Shown in pieces: positions 1 through 15,000 of a stretch of DNA of 64,000 bases. How positions within the stretch are numbered: position 1 is the stretch's first letter; every line of letters begins with the position of its first letter. A model generated the notes under the pieces. The model made no database searches. It was not told the DNA's origin and saw only the letters and a program-made list of their open reading frames with translations. A program made the translations under genes and the position numbers. Origin of the DNA: Agapetus fuscipes (Eukaryota > Arthropoda > Insecta > Trichoptera > Glossosomatidae); the NCBI GenBank assembly GCA_951799405.1, contig OX637353.1, positions 15,934,001 through 15,998,000 of the forward strand. The letters run 5' to 3'.

Positions 1-79
1 GTAGACTCCTCGCCACCCCCAGCGCAGCATCACAACAACAACAGTCAGGCTGACTGCACCCTGGTGGTGCCCACGCCAG
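1..79 (+). CDS. ATP8A: ATP8A exon a (N-terminal cytosolic segment; start outside window)
   Basis: The frame runs from base 1 and ends [11 protein letters not shown] plus one base before a GTAAAC donor at 80. The single left-over G joins AT of the exon at 31362 to give Asp, so the phase fits. The segment is poorly conserved, Pro/His/Asn-rich and not diagnostic by itself; its acceptor lies outside the window. Confidence 0.65.
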
Positions 80-3000
80 GTAAACTAACAGACTTCAGAC
101 TCCAAATACTAAAACCCGGTATTTTCACCTTTAGCATAGCGATTTTATACTGTAGACTAAGTTGGCATGTAAAGAATTACTTAAGTAAGTTTTATCGCAA
201 TCGGTTCAGGAGTTTAGAAGTCCATACAGGACAAACATATGCACATACATCCGTTCGATTATCTGTACCATGCCACCCCTTGTAGAGGCTCGTCTTATAA
301 CTGTATCATGCCACTACACAGTTAGGGGTGGCCAGTAGATTTGTCTCCATCGTGTTGTGTCCTTGCACACAGTTTTTAGTTAGTTCTTGTATTTGTTTGC
401 GTCTATCATTTTAAATTTGTTGATTTTAAAAATGTAATTTGTTGTGTATGTTCCTTGACTTATAGACTGGTATGCAGCTGACCAGCCATGCTGTAGAAAA
501 TGGTTTACTTTGCCAATGTCACTCTTGTTTCAGGGAAGGTCGGCAAGAGTTGCAGGGCTTATGTTCATTCGAGATTTGGGTTTTTATGTTGTAAGACCAC
601 ATCCGGAATGTGTAAGCGCGAACTTGCACGTGTCTGCTTGTTTAATATGAATCTCAAATGTAATATATTTTTGCAACTTAGATTATAGATTATAGCGAAT
701 TTATACTGAAAGAAAATTACGAACTTATGTCAATCGTGTGGGTAGTTTTTTCATCAGTTCAAAGTCACAAATCTATACGCGAAAGGTAAAACTGAAAAAG
801 CATCATATTAGGCTAACAAGTCGACCGGTCCGTAGTCCAAGTGGCAACACTTCGGACTCGTAACTGGAAAGTTGTGGGTTCGAATCCCGGCGAAGCACAA
901 AAAATATACCATTTATATTTTCAAATTTGCTCTTCGCTGGTTTGAAAAATTCATAAACCTTTACCAATGACCGGTCATCAAAAGGTCCATCCAGCCTTAC
1001 AACAACTGGGTCTTGCGTGAGAATTGGCGCTTTCTACAGCGGCGACCAAGCTCGCAGCGGGCTCTTGAGTTGTAATACACACAAAAACAGCGCTCACCAA
1101 AGAAATCAGCCTAATCTAATTTAATTTAACATGGGTTTCTCAGATAAATGCACCGTTTTTCCTATTTTCTACGAGAGAAAACACTAAAAAAGTCTATAAA
1201 ATCCTGTAGTTAAAAAGTTTGTCTAAATCTAAATCTAAGCTGCAAAGGTATGTATCATTTGAGATTCATATTAAATGCATTCCCACAAGCAGACATGCAT
1301 AATTTCGCGCTTACACATGCCGCATGTAGACCTACAATATAAAAAACCCAATCTCAAATTAACATAAGCCCTGCAACTCTTGCAGGGTGACATTGGCAAA
1401 GTGAACCATTTTTTACAGTATGGGTGGTCAGCCGCATACCAACCTATCAGTCAAGGAATTGTCATGAGTAATAATTCATAATGAGTTCACTTACTATGAG
1501 AAGTTGCTTTGAATAAAATGTTTAATCCACGATTTCTCAAATCAGTGAATCAGCACTTATTTAGTTTACCTTTTGTATAATTTGTATGCGTTTTATCAGT
1601 CATGCACACGTACCCTCTCGCTTCTTCTAAGAATTTTAACGGCCCCTTTACTTCATAACGTTTCAACGAGAATTATTCTCGTATATTAGGTTAATTTGTA
1701 TTGAGAAATGTGTAGGGTTTCCCTTCCAGTTGTGTTTGTTAACGTGCAATATCAAGTGCTTCTGCAGGCCCAGAAGGAAACCTTATAAAAACATTTCAAA
1801 AAAAAAATCATTAAAATCAAACCCTTAAAATAATTTAAAATTCATTATTAACCTTTTATATATGGATGCTAAAAAAAAAACATTGCATTATTTGTAGTTT
1901 AAAATTCGCCTTGGAATTGTTAACTAAAAATCAATGATAACATTATGTAAAACACATCGATTTTTGTAAATTGTAAACCAAAAACATCTCCAAACATTTT
2001 TGAGTTATAAAATAAATATCGTTTTGGTGTAAATGTTTTTTTTTGTTAGTGTACAATTCGTGTTGAAATTATTAACGAAAAACTTATTAAATTAAATTAA
2101 AATGAATGTTTAAAATAATGCTCTTTACAAATCAAAATTCCTGGCGCAAAAAATAAATAAATCTGTTAATATTTTTTGATAAATACATCGTTTTGTATGG
2201 GTGTTGATTTTTTTTTTGACATTTTAAAATGCTGGTTCAAATCTTGATTTTCACGTACACTGTCGTGTATTTACTACTTCATCTCGTTAGACTGATAGAT
2301 TGGATTTTCTTGTACCAAGAATTGAAATTGGATCGCTATCAGAAGGAGGCTCAAAGTGTTCCTACGAATTAATATGAAGGAATAAACATTTTTTTTTCAA
2401 TAAAACAATATTATTTCGGTGTTATTCGCACACAGCGAATCCATGGCTCAACCGCCACCTAACGTGAATTTTTAATACAAATAAACGATGATCCATGGAT
2501 CAGCTATGGAACAAATGTGTTGTGAATAAACCTGTTGGATTAAAATCGGAGACTTTGGAAGTGAGTCTGGTCTATAAAACCTTGTGGAAAAAATTAAGAA
2601 ATCTCAGTGAACAAAATATCGTTAAATATTATTTTCAATGCAAGTACATATAGAAATGTACTAGTTACTAATAACCTATTGAATCTTTTAAGCTACACGT
2701 ACAGTGCAACTTCTTGCCGTGTTATCCTCGAAGAGGTCGCATGTGAAGTGTTGAACTTATTTATTTTCACATGTATTTAAGAAGGTCAGCCTTACGCTTA
2801 ATATTTCACTTTAAATTTAGGTTTTCCTACTTTCATGGGGGGCTGTTATCATTTCTTGTTAAGGCTGAGTAAACCTTGAAGGTGTTTTAATTCTGGATTT
2901 GAAATGGGATTTCACTTTAAAAGGGGAATTTTGGTGTAAGGGTGACATGCGACTCTTTCGGGGAAAATGTGGTACAAAGTTTCACTGTATGTGCAGCTTA

Positions 3001-6000
3001 ATTGCGTTGTATTTTGTATATGTTGTAGCCACCTCTCGTAGAAATCCAAAAACATCACAGATACAGTCATGTGGGGTCGGGGATATTATTCCTATTATAA
3101 TTAGGTATAATTTTATCATTATGTAAACATTATTTTATGTAATACGAGTGTTTATTTATTTATTTTATCACTTCAGATATTTAGAACAATGCAGATACAA
3201 AAATGAGAAATATATTTAGTATAATTTTCCATATGGTGGCTAGAACATGTCAGTGCAAAAATGTAATGAAATAAGATAAAATATTGCAGTCAGATATGCG
3301 ATAAAAATAGTGAAGAATACAATTTTTGAATATTTGAAATGAGAATAATAGTTATTATGTTAACAATCATAACAATTACAAAAAATGTTTTATATGTACA
3401 AAATAATAATTACCATGAAAATGTTAGTTATGTTTGTGCTTTACAAAAATAAAATAATTGGTTACAAAAATATTTCAAATTCACAATAAAACACGGTTAG
3501 ATTGATTGTTGTTAGGTAATTGAAACGTTTTAACTTTACAATTAAAATCGGTAAAAAAACATGACTAAAATAAAATAATCGTGAATTTCAGAATGACATT
3601 TAAAATGTTTTACTATTACAAAAATGAAAATTACAATATAGTTCATGATGGCATTCAAAATGTTTGACGCAATTACAAAAATAACAATAAAAACTCACAG
3701 TGACGTTTAGTATGTTTTAAATAAGGAAATCAAAAATGTCAATAAAATTTAAAATGTTTGAGACAATTACAAAAATTCATAGTGACGCTTAGAATGTTAA
3801 TAAAATTGATAACGACATTTAACATGTTTTACAATAACAGAAATGAAATTTACAAATAGTGTATTTTATGATGGACTTGGTTATAACAAATTTTATGGAA
3901 TATCGACCTTATTGTCAAATTGATTTTTGACTTTTTAAAGTTGGAAATGACAAACTTACCAGTGATGTATTGCATTATTCGGACTTGTGGTATAAAATAA
4001 ATGAATATAATATTATGAAGTAATGCAGTTCCTTGGAGTACTACGTAATTATTCCACCATGGAGTTGCTCCATAGAGCAGATTCAAGAACTCAATTCCGA
4101 AGGAGGAGATTGTACGGTAAGGTTTTGTTTGTGTCATTGTAATGATTATATAAGTTGTTTTTATTAATAGTTGTGTTTGCCAATGTCACCCTTGTGTCAG
4201 TTGAAGTCGGCAAAAGTTGTAGGTCTTGATGATGATGATGATTTGATGATTTCTTTATAGCGCCGTTTCGTGATGTAGTCACTCCAAGGGCGCCTGTGCA
4301 AATGATGCCAGAAATTTGGTTGTCTTCAGTGCTTTCCGGAACTTTCCATGGTCCTCTAGCTCTCTCACATGATGTGGCAGGTGGTTCCAGGTCAGAGGAC
4401 CAGCAACTGCAAATGCACGCTCTCCAAACATTGTGTCAACTCTTCTTATCGGTTCTTCAATCTTTGATTTGGCTCCAGTTTCAGCCGAGCGCAGTGTTAG
4501 GCTTTTTTGCCGAGGGTGACTGGTTTGATTAAATCAGCGAGATATTTTTGTTCATTTGAGGTTTGGTTTTTCCGCACGCAATTTTCAAAGTTCATTTTGT
4601 CCGTAAAAATGCTGTTGACGGGGGGGGGGGAAGGGGATAGACACAATTTGAAAGATGGGTGGCCACGTGTTTGTATAATTTTTCGTAGACCCCCTCTTAC
4701 AACTTGTAGACCCCCATTTTTATGCCACGTCAATGTAGACCCCCATGGAGTATCCCGTAGACCCCCAGGGTTCGATATCGGCCACTTTGGGAATCACTAG
4801 TCTATAATATTGATTATATTGTTGATAGGGTAGATACAGCGATTATTGATGTATGGGCATTGCATGCTGGGTGAAAAGTGAACGCTAATGAAGGGGTATA
4901 ATACTTAGAATACTCTGGCCTTTGCAAATCGATTCCAAGCCATTAATTATGTATGCATCGAGTGCAGGCCATACAATTCGTCAATAATTTAACCCATACA
5001 AACACAAACAAATCTACCCTAAAATGCCTAAGAATATCACCGAAAGTTTTTCTTTACAAGTTGATTTATTTCCTCGAGCGCTTTGATGCTATCTCATCAT
5101 TATCAAGAGAACAATTAACAGATCTCGAGCGCTCGAAATAAATCGACTCGTATAAAAAAACCTTGTGATTTATATGATGTTTATATATCTTTGCAAATTA
5201 GATCATAGACGTGAAAAAGACTATTGACCGTTATTTTCTCTCATATATTTGCGATTCACATCAACCTCGCAAAAGTACCAACACATGAAAGTTCAAGATG
5301 GTGGTCATGACCCCCTTTCCCTAAACCGCCATAAACTCCTACAGTAAGTAGGTACGTAAAGGTGCAGGGTTCGATCCCCGCTCGGCCCCTGCCAGCTCGC
5401 TTTCTCAAGGTCAGCCTTTAACCTCCCCTACGCTATAAACCATTGAGTAATAACATAGAGGGGCAGACATCGATAAATATTTAATACTTCCTCCATGGGG
5501 GCAGACACTTAATTACTGCGTTGATACTGTTGCGAACTTGAAATACATACGTGCGCTTGTACACGCATACACCATAATTATGACGGACTATGAAACCAAA
5601 GTGACTTACGCACATGGATGCGTAGAATGCATATAGAACCATCTAGGAGTAGTCCATGATTGTATTCGTGCCTTGGATTGACGTTCTAGTGATTGTGTGT
5701 GTATATAATGTTCTGATGGTGGAATATATATATACAAGGATAATTTATTTATAAGGTACACATAATAAAAGAGCGCCGTTTTTGTGTGTATCACACCTCA
5801 AGGGCCCTCTCAAATCACGGATAAGGTTTTTTGTAAATATGCGTTTTTAGTGCTCCTTTAAAGACACCAAAAGTTTCTGCCTTCCTCACATTAGGTATTC
5901 CTCATATTAGAATGATCTAGTAAATTCGAGAAATACCTCTCTGGTTCATTATAAAAGAGATCCAAATGTTACGGACAGAGAGTCGCAAGAGGGCAATTCG

Positions 6001-9000
6001 CTAAGTAACACGTAACACCTATAAACAGTGATTGTCAAGTTGTGAAATAAATGGTGTAAAATAAATTGTGTACAAATAAATTATGGCATTTTAATTAAAA
6101 AGACAATCCAGCAGTAAACGTAACAATACATACTATCTGTCCACATTTGTCTCAGTCCTGTCAAACGTTGCAGGGGTGTAGTCATACGAAATAAGGCCAT
6201 TTTGTCCAAAAGCATTTTGTGTTTCTACACCCAATTATAACACATGTCACAATGTCTTAAAATAATGCATTTTTTCTTTAAAATTCGTAAATTTTAGCGA
6301 TCACAATATTTGTAACACGTGTTATCTATCAACTGGCAGCCATTATAATTCGCAGTAGTACCAACTTTCCAGGAACATTTTTACATTCGCCCGAGTTTTT
6401 TTGTACACATTAAAATGTTAACTGTGAAGTTCTTTGTTCTCTTTCTTACTAATGATCATTTTCGTTAGTAGGTTGAAACAGATATAAATTTTGACTATTT
6501 TTCTTAAAATAATTTCTAGTCCACAGATATCATAAGTCAATGCTGTAAATCCACCCCTCGTACGTTACGTTTTATTCAACAGGCATTTGCCCTCCGGTAA
6601 AAAGGTGTATCAACCTTTTTTAAATGCAAGAAATATTTTTTGTATATTGTTAAGAGTACGTAATTGTGTTTATGTGAGTTAATAATACTGTAGTGTTTTT
6701 ACATACAGGTCTTCTTTCTGGATATTTATTTTCACTTAATTTATTTTACAATTTATATTTATTTTTAACACTTTTAGCAACTCAAATTTATTTTCACAGT
6801 TCAGCACCACACACACTCTTCAATCAAAGGCGACTATCTGTCTGTCCTGCTGTATCCAATTTTGCTCCTTATATACTGTAGTGACAGAAGTCTCTAGGGG
6901 CTAATTTGCCAGCAAACTCTCGAACGTTCTACCGGCTTCAAGAGTACAAAAGGATTATTCCATTTCTAGATTTCTTAAGCCTATAATTATTATTGCTACC
7001 TACGAAGTACACCTATATTAATCTACTATTTACATAACAATACTAATGTCTGTGAAGTCTCTCTATAATAATTTGTTCGAGATTGTTTGAGTGTTATGTA
7101 GAATGTTCTGGCAAAATCTAGCAAGGTGCGATTCTCCATGTTTCGAGAATTATATTTGTTCATACTGTAAAATAAGAACCAAAGCGCTCTGTAGTTTTAC
7201 AAATCAACTGACCGTTGTATTGTGCAAGTGTAGTTTAAAAATCATATTAGTTAAAAAATTCCCACCACAAAAAAAAAAAACACGTTTTTATTACATTTTA
7301 TCGTTGGTATGCGGCTGACCACCCATGCTGTAGAAAATGGTTCACTTTGCCAATGTCACCCCTGTTTCAGGGAAGGTCGGCAGGAGTTGCAGGGTGTATG
7401 TTCATTTGAGATTCGGGTTTTTATATTGTAGGACTACATGCGGCATGTTTAAGCCCGAACTTAAACATGTCTGTTTTGTGAAAATGCATATAATGTGAAT
7501 CTCTAATGTCACTTATATTTTGCAACATAGATTAGATTAAATTAGATTATCGTTTTTTTCTTATGTGCTACATTTTTGGATTCTTTTTTTTCTTTTAAAT
7601 TAAAGAATTATACATTGTTGATCATCGTATATGCCTTTTTTTTGTGTAATATCAATAGTTTTTGAGAAAACATGGAAAAACTGAAACTGCTTATAAATGA
7701 GTTTTCTAGAAAAGAGAGTATTTTTTTATGGAAAAAGTGTATTGCTCATAGATATATGTATACATGGATATATAGAACTGGATAGGCTAAGAAATCAATC
7801 CTTTGAGAATTAGAAATACGCTACCCCACTCATCACACAAAAATCCAAATTCAGTCTATCGGTAACCTTCCAACTGTGAACAGGTGTGTTACCTAATTGG
7901 AAAAAAAATACAAATAAATGCCAAACTGGGTATTTTCTAAACGTGCCAACAAATGAGAGTAAATGTGTTATAGAACATGGAATAATATTTCACTTTAATC
8001 CCTATTCTATATGATTACGTTGATAAAATTTATTTTTCGTTTGTCGAAATATTTTGTTCGCGAAAGTGACAGCCATTTCTAGAACTAGTGCTGTTCAAAT
8101 ATATAGGTACTTGCTTCTTCAAGTATGTAACTTCTATGCTCGCGGTAATAGATACTTGAGGAAATCATCCCGTAAACAATGAGGTGGGAACATTTTTGAA
8201 TTCGGAATTTATCAGATATCTTCATACTTGCAACAACACTACTAACAAATCCGTTACCATAGTGATTTCATGTGTTTCCTTGGTGATATGTAAACAGATT
8301 GAAGACGGAGTAGAGACACGTCGCTTACATAGAAAATGAGAAAAGCATTTCATATGTCGTGAGCGAGACAGCATTATAAACAGTGTATGGTGTCAAAGAC
8401 GGTGAATCATGTTGATTGGTACTAAATCACATGTACGACCCCTCCATTTAATACTTCCTCCATGTATGTATATTGACCCTATGACTGATATCAAGTCACA
8501 AGCTGTTGTTCATTAAAACACTTGTAACACATGTCGTTAATTTATATGCATACTTTACATATGTAGATACGGAAATAATATTAGCTGTACTATCATATCG
8601 CCACCTTAAATGTAAAACTGAATAAGTGCTGATTCACTGATTTGTGAAATCGTGAATTAAACATTTTATTGTGTGTAACTTCTCATAGTAAATGAACTAA
8701 TTATAAGGAAGTGCTCATGAAAAACTTCTGAACTAGAGGATTTTCACACTTTTGTAGTGTTTTCTCTCGTAGAAAATAGGGAAAAAGGAGCATTTATCTG
8801 AGAAACCCATGCTAGCTTAATATGTCACTTATTCAGTTTTACCTTTTTAAGGTATCGATAAAGTCTACACCAGTTTTTCCCAACCTTCTTTCACCCATCG
8901 CCCCTTTATTTGTAAATCCAATCCTTGACTTATAGGTTGGTATGAGGCTGACCACCCATACTGTAAAAAATGGTTCACTTTGCCAATATCACCCCTGTGT

Positions 9001-12000
9001 CAGGGAAGGTCGGGAAAATGTTGGGTTTATGTTCATTTGAGGTTTGGATTTTATTTGTAAGTACACATTCAGCATTTATAATTGCGAACTATACGTGTTT
9101 GTTTGTGGGAATGCATTTGATTTGAGCTTTTAATGTGAATATATCTTTGCAACTTAGATTATAGATTATATAGAGATAAGCCCATCGCCCTTTTGTGCTT
9201 AAATGAAAATCTTCGATGGAGGGGGAGGGGTAGGCACGCTATGTCAAAATAATCAAAGTTATATTTCACTGGTTTCAGGAAACTGTCGCCTCTCTATCGC
9301 CTCATTGCCCCCAATCGCCCCTTACGTAATTTTCGGCCCCCTTAAGAGCCCAAATCGCCCCTAGGTTGTGAACCACTAGTCCACACTGATATAAACCATA
9401 TACATATGTATGGAGTTTCAAACATACCTACTTGCATTAGTAATTATTAAAATTTATTGGCAACAGAACCGGAGCTAAAGAATGGGGTCCGCACATAGAA
9501 AAAATTGTGACGTCCACGACCGGGTCGCTAGGGACAAGTCAAACAAATATTTTGTTTTCGGTTGCTGGAGAGCATCAACCCATACACGTTTGATGTTTGC
9601 ACGCCGAGAAAAAAATTGTGTGAGTCCGTTTCAACAATACCACAGCCCCCCTTTAATAAAATATAAAAGAAAAAATTGTAAGGTCCATCCTACATAATAT
9701 TATCTAAATAAAGGTCTTCATGAAAAGAAGTTGTGCCTATAACTTTGTCGCCTTTTTACTTTAGATGATCAGTACCGTAGTCGCAAGAAAAAAATCCAAA
9801 ATAAAGTGTTTTTAAAATTTTTTTTTTTTGTGGTGAAATTTTTTATGTTATATACATTTTTGAAACTTTATAATTTAGATAAATAATCAATAAACACGCC
9901 TGATTTTTACTTTATAGCAGTCCGAAGGACTGTTATAAAGTATTGTATTCGTCCGAAAAAAAAAAAATGAGGTTTCAACGGAAATGAGTTGTCCTGCACC
10001 AGGACATGCAAAAAAACCTAATTTGTCGAACCTGTCCGTCCGTCCGTCCGTCCGTCCGTCCGTCCGTCCGTCCGTCCGTATGGATGTATGTATGTCCCAG
10101 CCGGAACTTCTAATCGCAGAGACACCAATTTTTGGATTTAGAGAATTGACAACCACAGATTTTGATGGGCCGACCAGCATGGCACCAACCTGAAAATTCA
10201 AGATGGCTGCCATACAAAAAAAACATAAAATTGCATTTTTCTCAAAAACGGCTGTAACGATTTTCTTTAAAATTTCAGTGTGGTCGTTGCTTAAATTGTC
10301 GCGAAGAAAATTTGTTATGGCAACACTCTTCCCAACCTGCGTCTATGAGTTGCTATATGAAAGAAAAAAACGATTGTGATTATTTTGGAAATGGCTGGGT
10401 TGACAAAAAAAAAATGTTCTACAATATTACGCGCAATATTAATTTCTACAAAAATTTAAAGAATACCTAAAAAAATTTTTTACTTAAAGTACCGTTTACA
10501 CGATCTCAAAATTTTCATCGAAAATATTAAAAAGACCCATAAAAACGCAATTTTGTAAAACTTTTTTTAAGTTCACAAGAAAGAAAAATTTATAAACTTC
10601 TTTGCACTATAATTTGTTTTTCACTATTTTGAGAATTCAAGATGGCTTCCAAAGAGGAGAAAACTTCAAATGCGATTTTCTCAAAATCGGCTCTAGCGAT
10701 TTTTTTTAAATTTTCAGTAAAGTAGTTGCTTGATACATTCTTATCAAATTTAGGTATGGCAACATTTTTGCTAATCTGCGTCTATGAGTTGCCATATGAA
10801 CAAAATAAACAATTGTGATTTTCTCAGAAGTGAAAGCGTTGACAAAAAAGATATGTTCTACAATATTATACGTAACATTAAATTCTATATAAAAAATAAA
10901 TAAATTTTTTGAAAATAAAAACATAAAGTGCCGTTTACATGATATCAAAATTTGAAATTAAAAGGCTACAAAAACCCATCAGAACGCAAAAAACTTTTAT
11001 GTTTCTTAACTTTATCAGAAAAAACTTTTTTATCACTATAATTCATAGTGAAACATTTTTCAAATTTTAGAAAATTCAAGATGGCTTCCCAACAGCTGAA
11101 AGTTTCAAATGAGATTTTCTCAAAAACGGCTCCTACGATTTTCTTTATTTTTTCTGCATATTCGTCATTATAATATTGCTATGTAACAACAATAACCATT
11201 GCCTCAAAATTTACTTTGTTTTGGGGGTTGCCATACAAGAGAAAAAAATAATTGAAAATTTCTCGGCAGAGAAAGGGTTAACTAAAAAATAATGTTCTAC
11301 AATTGAAAAGCTTTTATAAATACCAACATACATGAATCATTACTTTTTTCAAAAAAATATTATAAAGTATAGCCACCATACAAAGTGACAAATTTTCATA
11401 CAAAAAATTATTGTAATATTTTTGGTAGCAAAACGTCTAATACCCATAAATAAACCTACATAACAATTCGCTCAATCAATCGCTATATAACAACAATAAG
11501 CATTGCCTCTTAATATTCTTTGTTTTGGGGGTTGCCATACAAGAGAAAACAATATTTTAAATTTTCCCGGCAGAGAACGGGTTAAGAGGGTGCTAGGAAA
11601 TTTCTCGAAAACACAGTTTTTGACGTGGTTTTTTTTCAATAAATATGGACAAATATAAATTTTTGATAACTTTAAGTGTTAGTTAAACATTTCATTTGCA
11701 ATATGCATCAAATAATATATGTCTATAAACGCTTTTATTACTTGAAAAAATATAAATTACGAACACCTTCTTGCGGTAAGTGAAAAACATACAATTTTTG
11801 AACCAGTTTTTCTGTAAATTGGTGGTGTTTTGAAATCTTAAAAAAAATTACAAATATACTTTATATCCTGTTTTAGTTTGTGGTGTGATTTAAAATGTGA
11901 TTCAGATGAAGAAAACTGAATTAAAAAAAAAAATCTAGAAGCAAAAACGGACAAAAAAGTGTACATTGTATCTTCGAATAAAATCTCAAAAAATGGTTAT

Positions 12001-15000
12001 TTGTGCCCAATTATTTTCAAATATTGAACAATATAATCTTGAGCTTAGTTGTATTTTTTTTCAAATTTTTAATTTCACAAGATGTATTTTTTATTATTAT
12101 TTTACAAATGGCTTTTAAATGCGAGATTCGCGGGGTAAACCTCAGTCGAGCGCCAACGCTCACAGAAGGCGGGACCTGCGGCACTTTTTTTTTTTCGCTA
12201 AAACTATCTCATAACAAACCTTTGTTTCGTCGGCAAGTGATATGCAACATTTTCGAAGCGAGAACATTTTACGATTTTCCATGTTACATTTTTACAAAAA
12301 TATTATTTTTTGCAATCAACAATTTCTTAATAATACATTCCTTGACTTATAGGTTGGTATGAAGCTGACCACCCATACTGTACAAAGATGGTTAACTTTG
12401 CTAATGTCACCCCTGTTTCTGGGAAGGTCGACAAAAGTTGCAGGGCTTATGTTCAACTACTATGTGTGTGCTTGTGGGAATGTATTTAATATGAATCTGA
12501 AATGATATAAATCTTTGCAACTTTAATTTAGATTAAGACTTTGATACTTAACTTAGAAATTTATTATTACTATTTTAGAAATAATCGGTCGACATTCTAC
12601 TTCCTACGGATTTTACGCTAAAAAATAATTTTAGTCATCAAGAAAGCGAAATTGCGAGAAAGGAAACGCAATTTTACAGTATGTAAAAACTAAATATTTA
12701 CTTAGAAATTCTGCGTGTATGTACACTATATTGACCACTTTTTTCATAAAATTCCTTGGAACCTTCACATATCCATAACATCTGTAGTTACGCTTACGAG
12801 TAACTAAAAACTTGTTTTTTTTTTTATTTAATGTTTTTCAAAGTTCTAATGAATTAATAAAGTGGAAATACACAAACCATTACCAAGACCCGTCACCAAA
12901 GTTCATCCAGCCCTACAGCAACTTGGTCTTGATTGAGAATCGACGCTTTCTTTAGCGACGACCAAGCTCGCTGGGGGCTCTTGGGGTGTGATTTACACAA
13001 AAACAGCGCTCGCAAAAATCATCCTGATATTATTATTACTAAAAATATAATTTGCGAAACTATTGATTTATTGTTGAAAATTTTTAGTTTTGATGTTGAA
13101 GGATGGAAAAGGTTGAGTCTATCTGACCGGCATAAAAAAATGGCTGCCAAAAAGTGTACTGCAAGCTACTATGAGTAATAACATAGAGGAGCGGAAACTA
13201 ACGTGCTGATTTGATACATACTGCAGTTGTCATAAGAATAAAATTCTTCACAATCTGAGCTAAGAATAAGCGTAAAATTCGTAATGTGAGAGTTGTTTTA
13301 AATATTTTTGAAATCAATTTCCTGTTTTCATAAGACACATTGGTCCAGTACACATGCAAAAATTGCTCATGTAAAATTAGCTTAATGGTCTCTACGGCAA
13401 ACAAGAACAAAGGCAGCGACATGCTACCACTTGCGTTTCTCTCCTGTCACACGTTGCAGTGGTTATAATGAAATGAGTGATAAAGTTAAATATGAAATAT
13501 GAAATATTGCCACGACTTTGGCGATCACAATATTTATAACGTGTGTTATCTGTCAACTCTAGTTATTTCCGGTCTAGTCGGCAGCCGTTATTTGAAATGG
13601 CACCAACATTCAAGATTTTTTTTTCGTTGTGCCGAGTTTTTTGTACACATGGAAATGCAACTGTGAAGTTCTTTGTTATTTTTATTACTAATGAAATGCA
13701 ACTGTGAAGTTCTTTGTTATTTTTATTACTAATGACCATTTTCGTAAGTAAGTTGAGACATATATATATATGTCTTTTTTGGTTAAAATAATTTCTAGTC
13801 CACAGATATTATAAGTTAATATACGTACCTTTCAAAAACTACAAAATAAGACCTCCGAGCGCGCGGCTGTGGCATAGATAGGTATTAAGCGAACGCAGAT
13901 TTTAAAATTAAAAATATTCGAGAGCGCTCTTAACTAAAAAATAATGTTCTACGATTGAAAAGCTCTTATATATACCTACATACATTTATCATTACTTTTT
14001 TCAAATAAATATTATAAGGTGTAGCCACCATACAAAGTGACAAATTTTAATACAAAAATAATTGTAATATTTTTGGTACTACAACGCCTAATATAAAATA
14101 CTAGGCTACGAGTCATAGTAAGTTGTACCCATATGATAATCAATCATAACTTTCCAAAATATCAATGAAAAGTATAGGTACCCACCAAACAAAGTTTTAG
14201 TTTTGATACAAACGGGATCAATGATAATACTGCAAAAAGACGATTGCTTAAAAAGATTAGCTTTATTACTTACACACAACTAAATGCTTTGTTATGAAAA
14301 TTGGCTATGACCTAAACATGACCATATTTTGTGCTATAAAGTCCTGTGCAGTCCACTGTACAATTTATTTTCATTACTGTCACTCTTTTACCAAGACCAT
14401 AAAGATTAAGAAACAAAATAATAAGCATTGATAAGTTCAAGGAAGTAAACAAACGCATTATGACTGTTGTACTTTTTGTTGCTGTTATGAATACATCCTT
14501 GAGGTGTCTGTGTATAATTTGGTGACAAAATGATACATGACAGAACATCGCAATGACAGTACATCACATGATAAAACATCACTATGACAAAACAGCACAG
14601 AAAATAAATCAATATGATAAAACAGCACAGAATATAAATCACTATGACAAAACAACACGAGGACAAAACATCGCAATGACAGTACATCACATGATAAAAC
14701 ATCACTATGACAAAACAGCACAGAAAATAAATCACTATGACAGAACAACACGAGGACAAAACATCACATGAAAAAACATCGCAATGACAGTACATCACAT
14801 GATAAAACATCACTATGACAAAACAGCACAGAAAATAAATCACTTTGACAAAACAACACGAAGACAAAACATCACATGTAAAAACATAACATACCGGTAA
14901 CAAAACATACCATAAACTGCACATGGAAAAAACATCACATGACGGAACGACTTTCTTGTGATGCTTTGTCATAGTGATGCTTTATAATGTGATATACTGT

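Noticed and set aside
821..890. tRNA-Thr gene
   Set aside because: The tRNA-like head continues into a repeated 200-bp body and recurs at many sites with degenerate stems, so it is a SINE.
9887..10213. 108-codon minus-strand frame with a repeated Arg-Thr-Asp-Gly tract
   Set aside because: The repeated tract is the (CCGT)n microsatellite read through; no domain.
12003..12362. 119-codon hydrophobic open frame
   Set aside because: Low-complexity AT-rich translation that ends inside a family A repeat.
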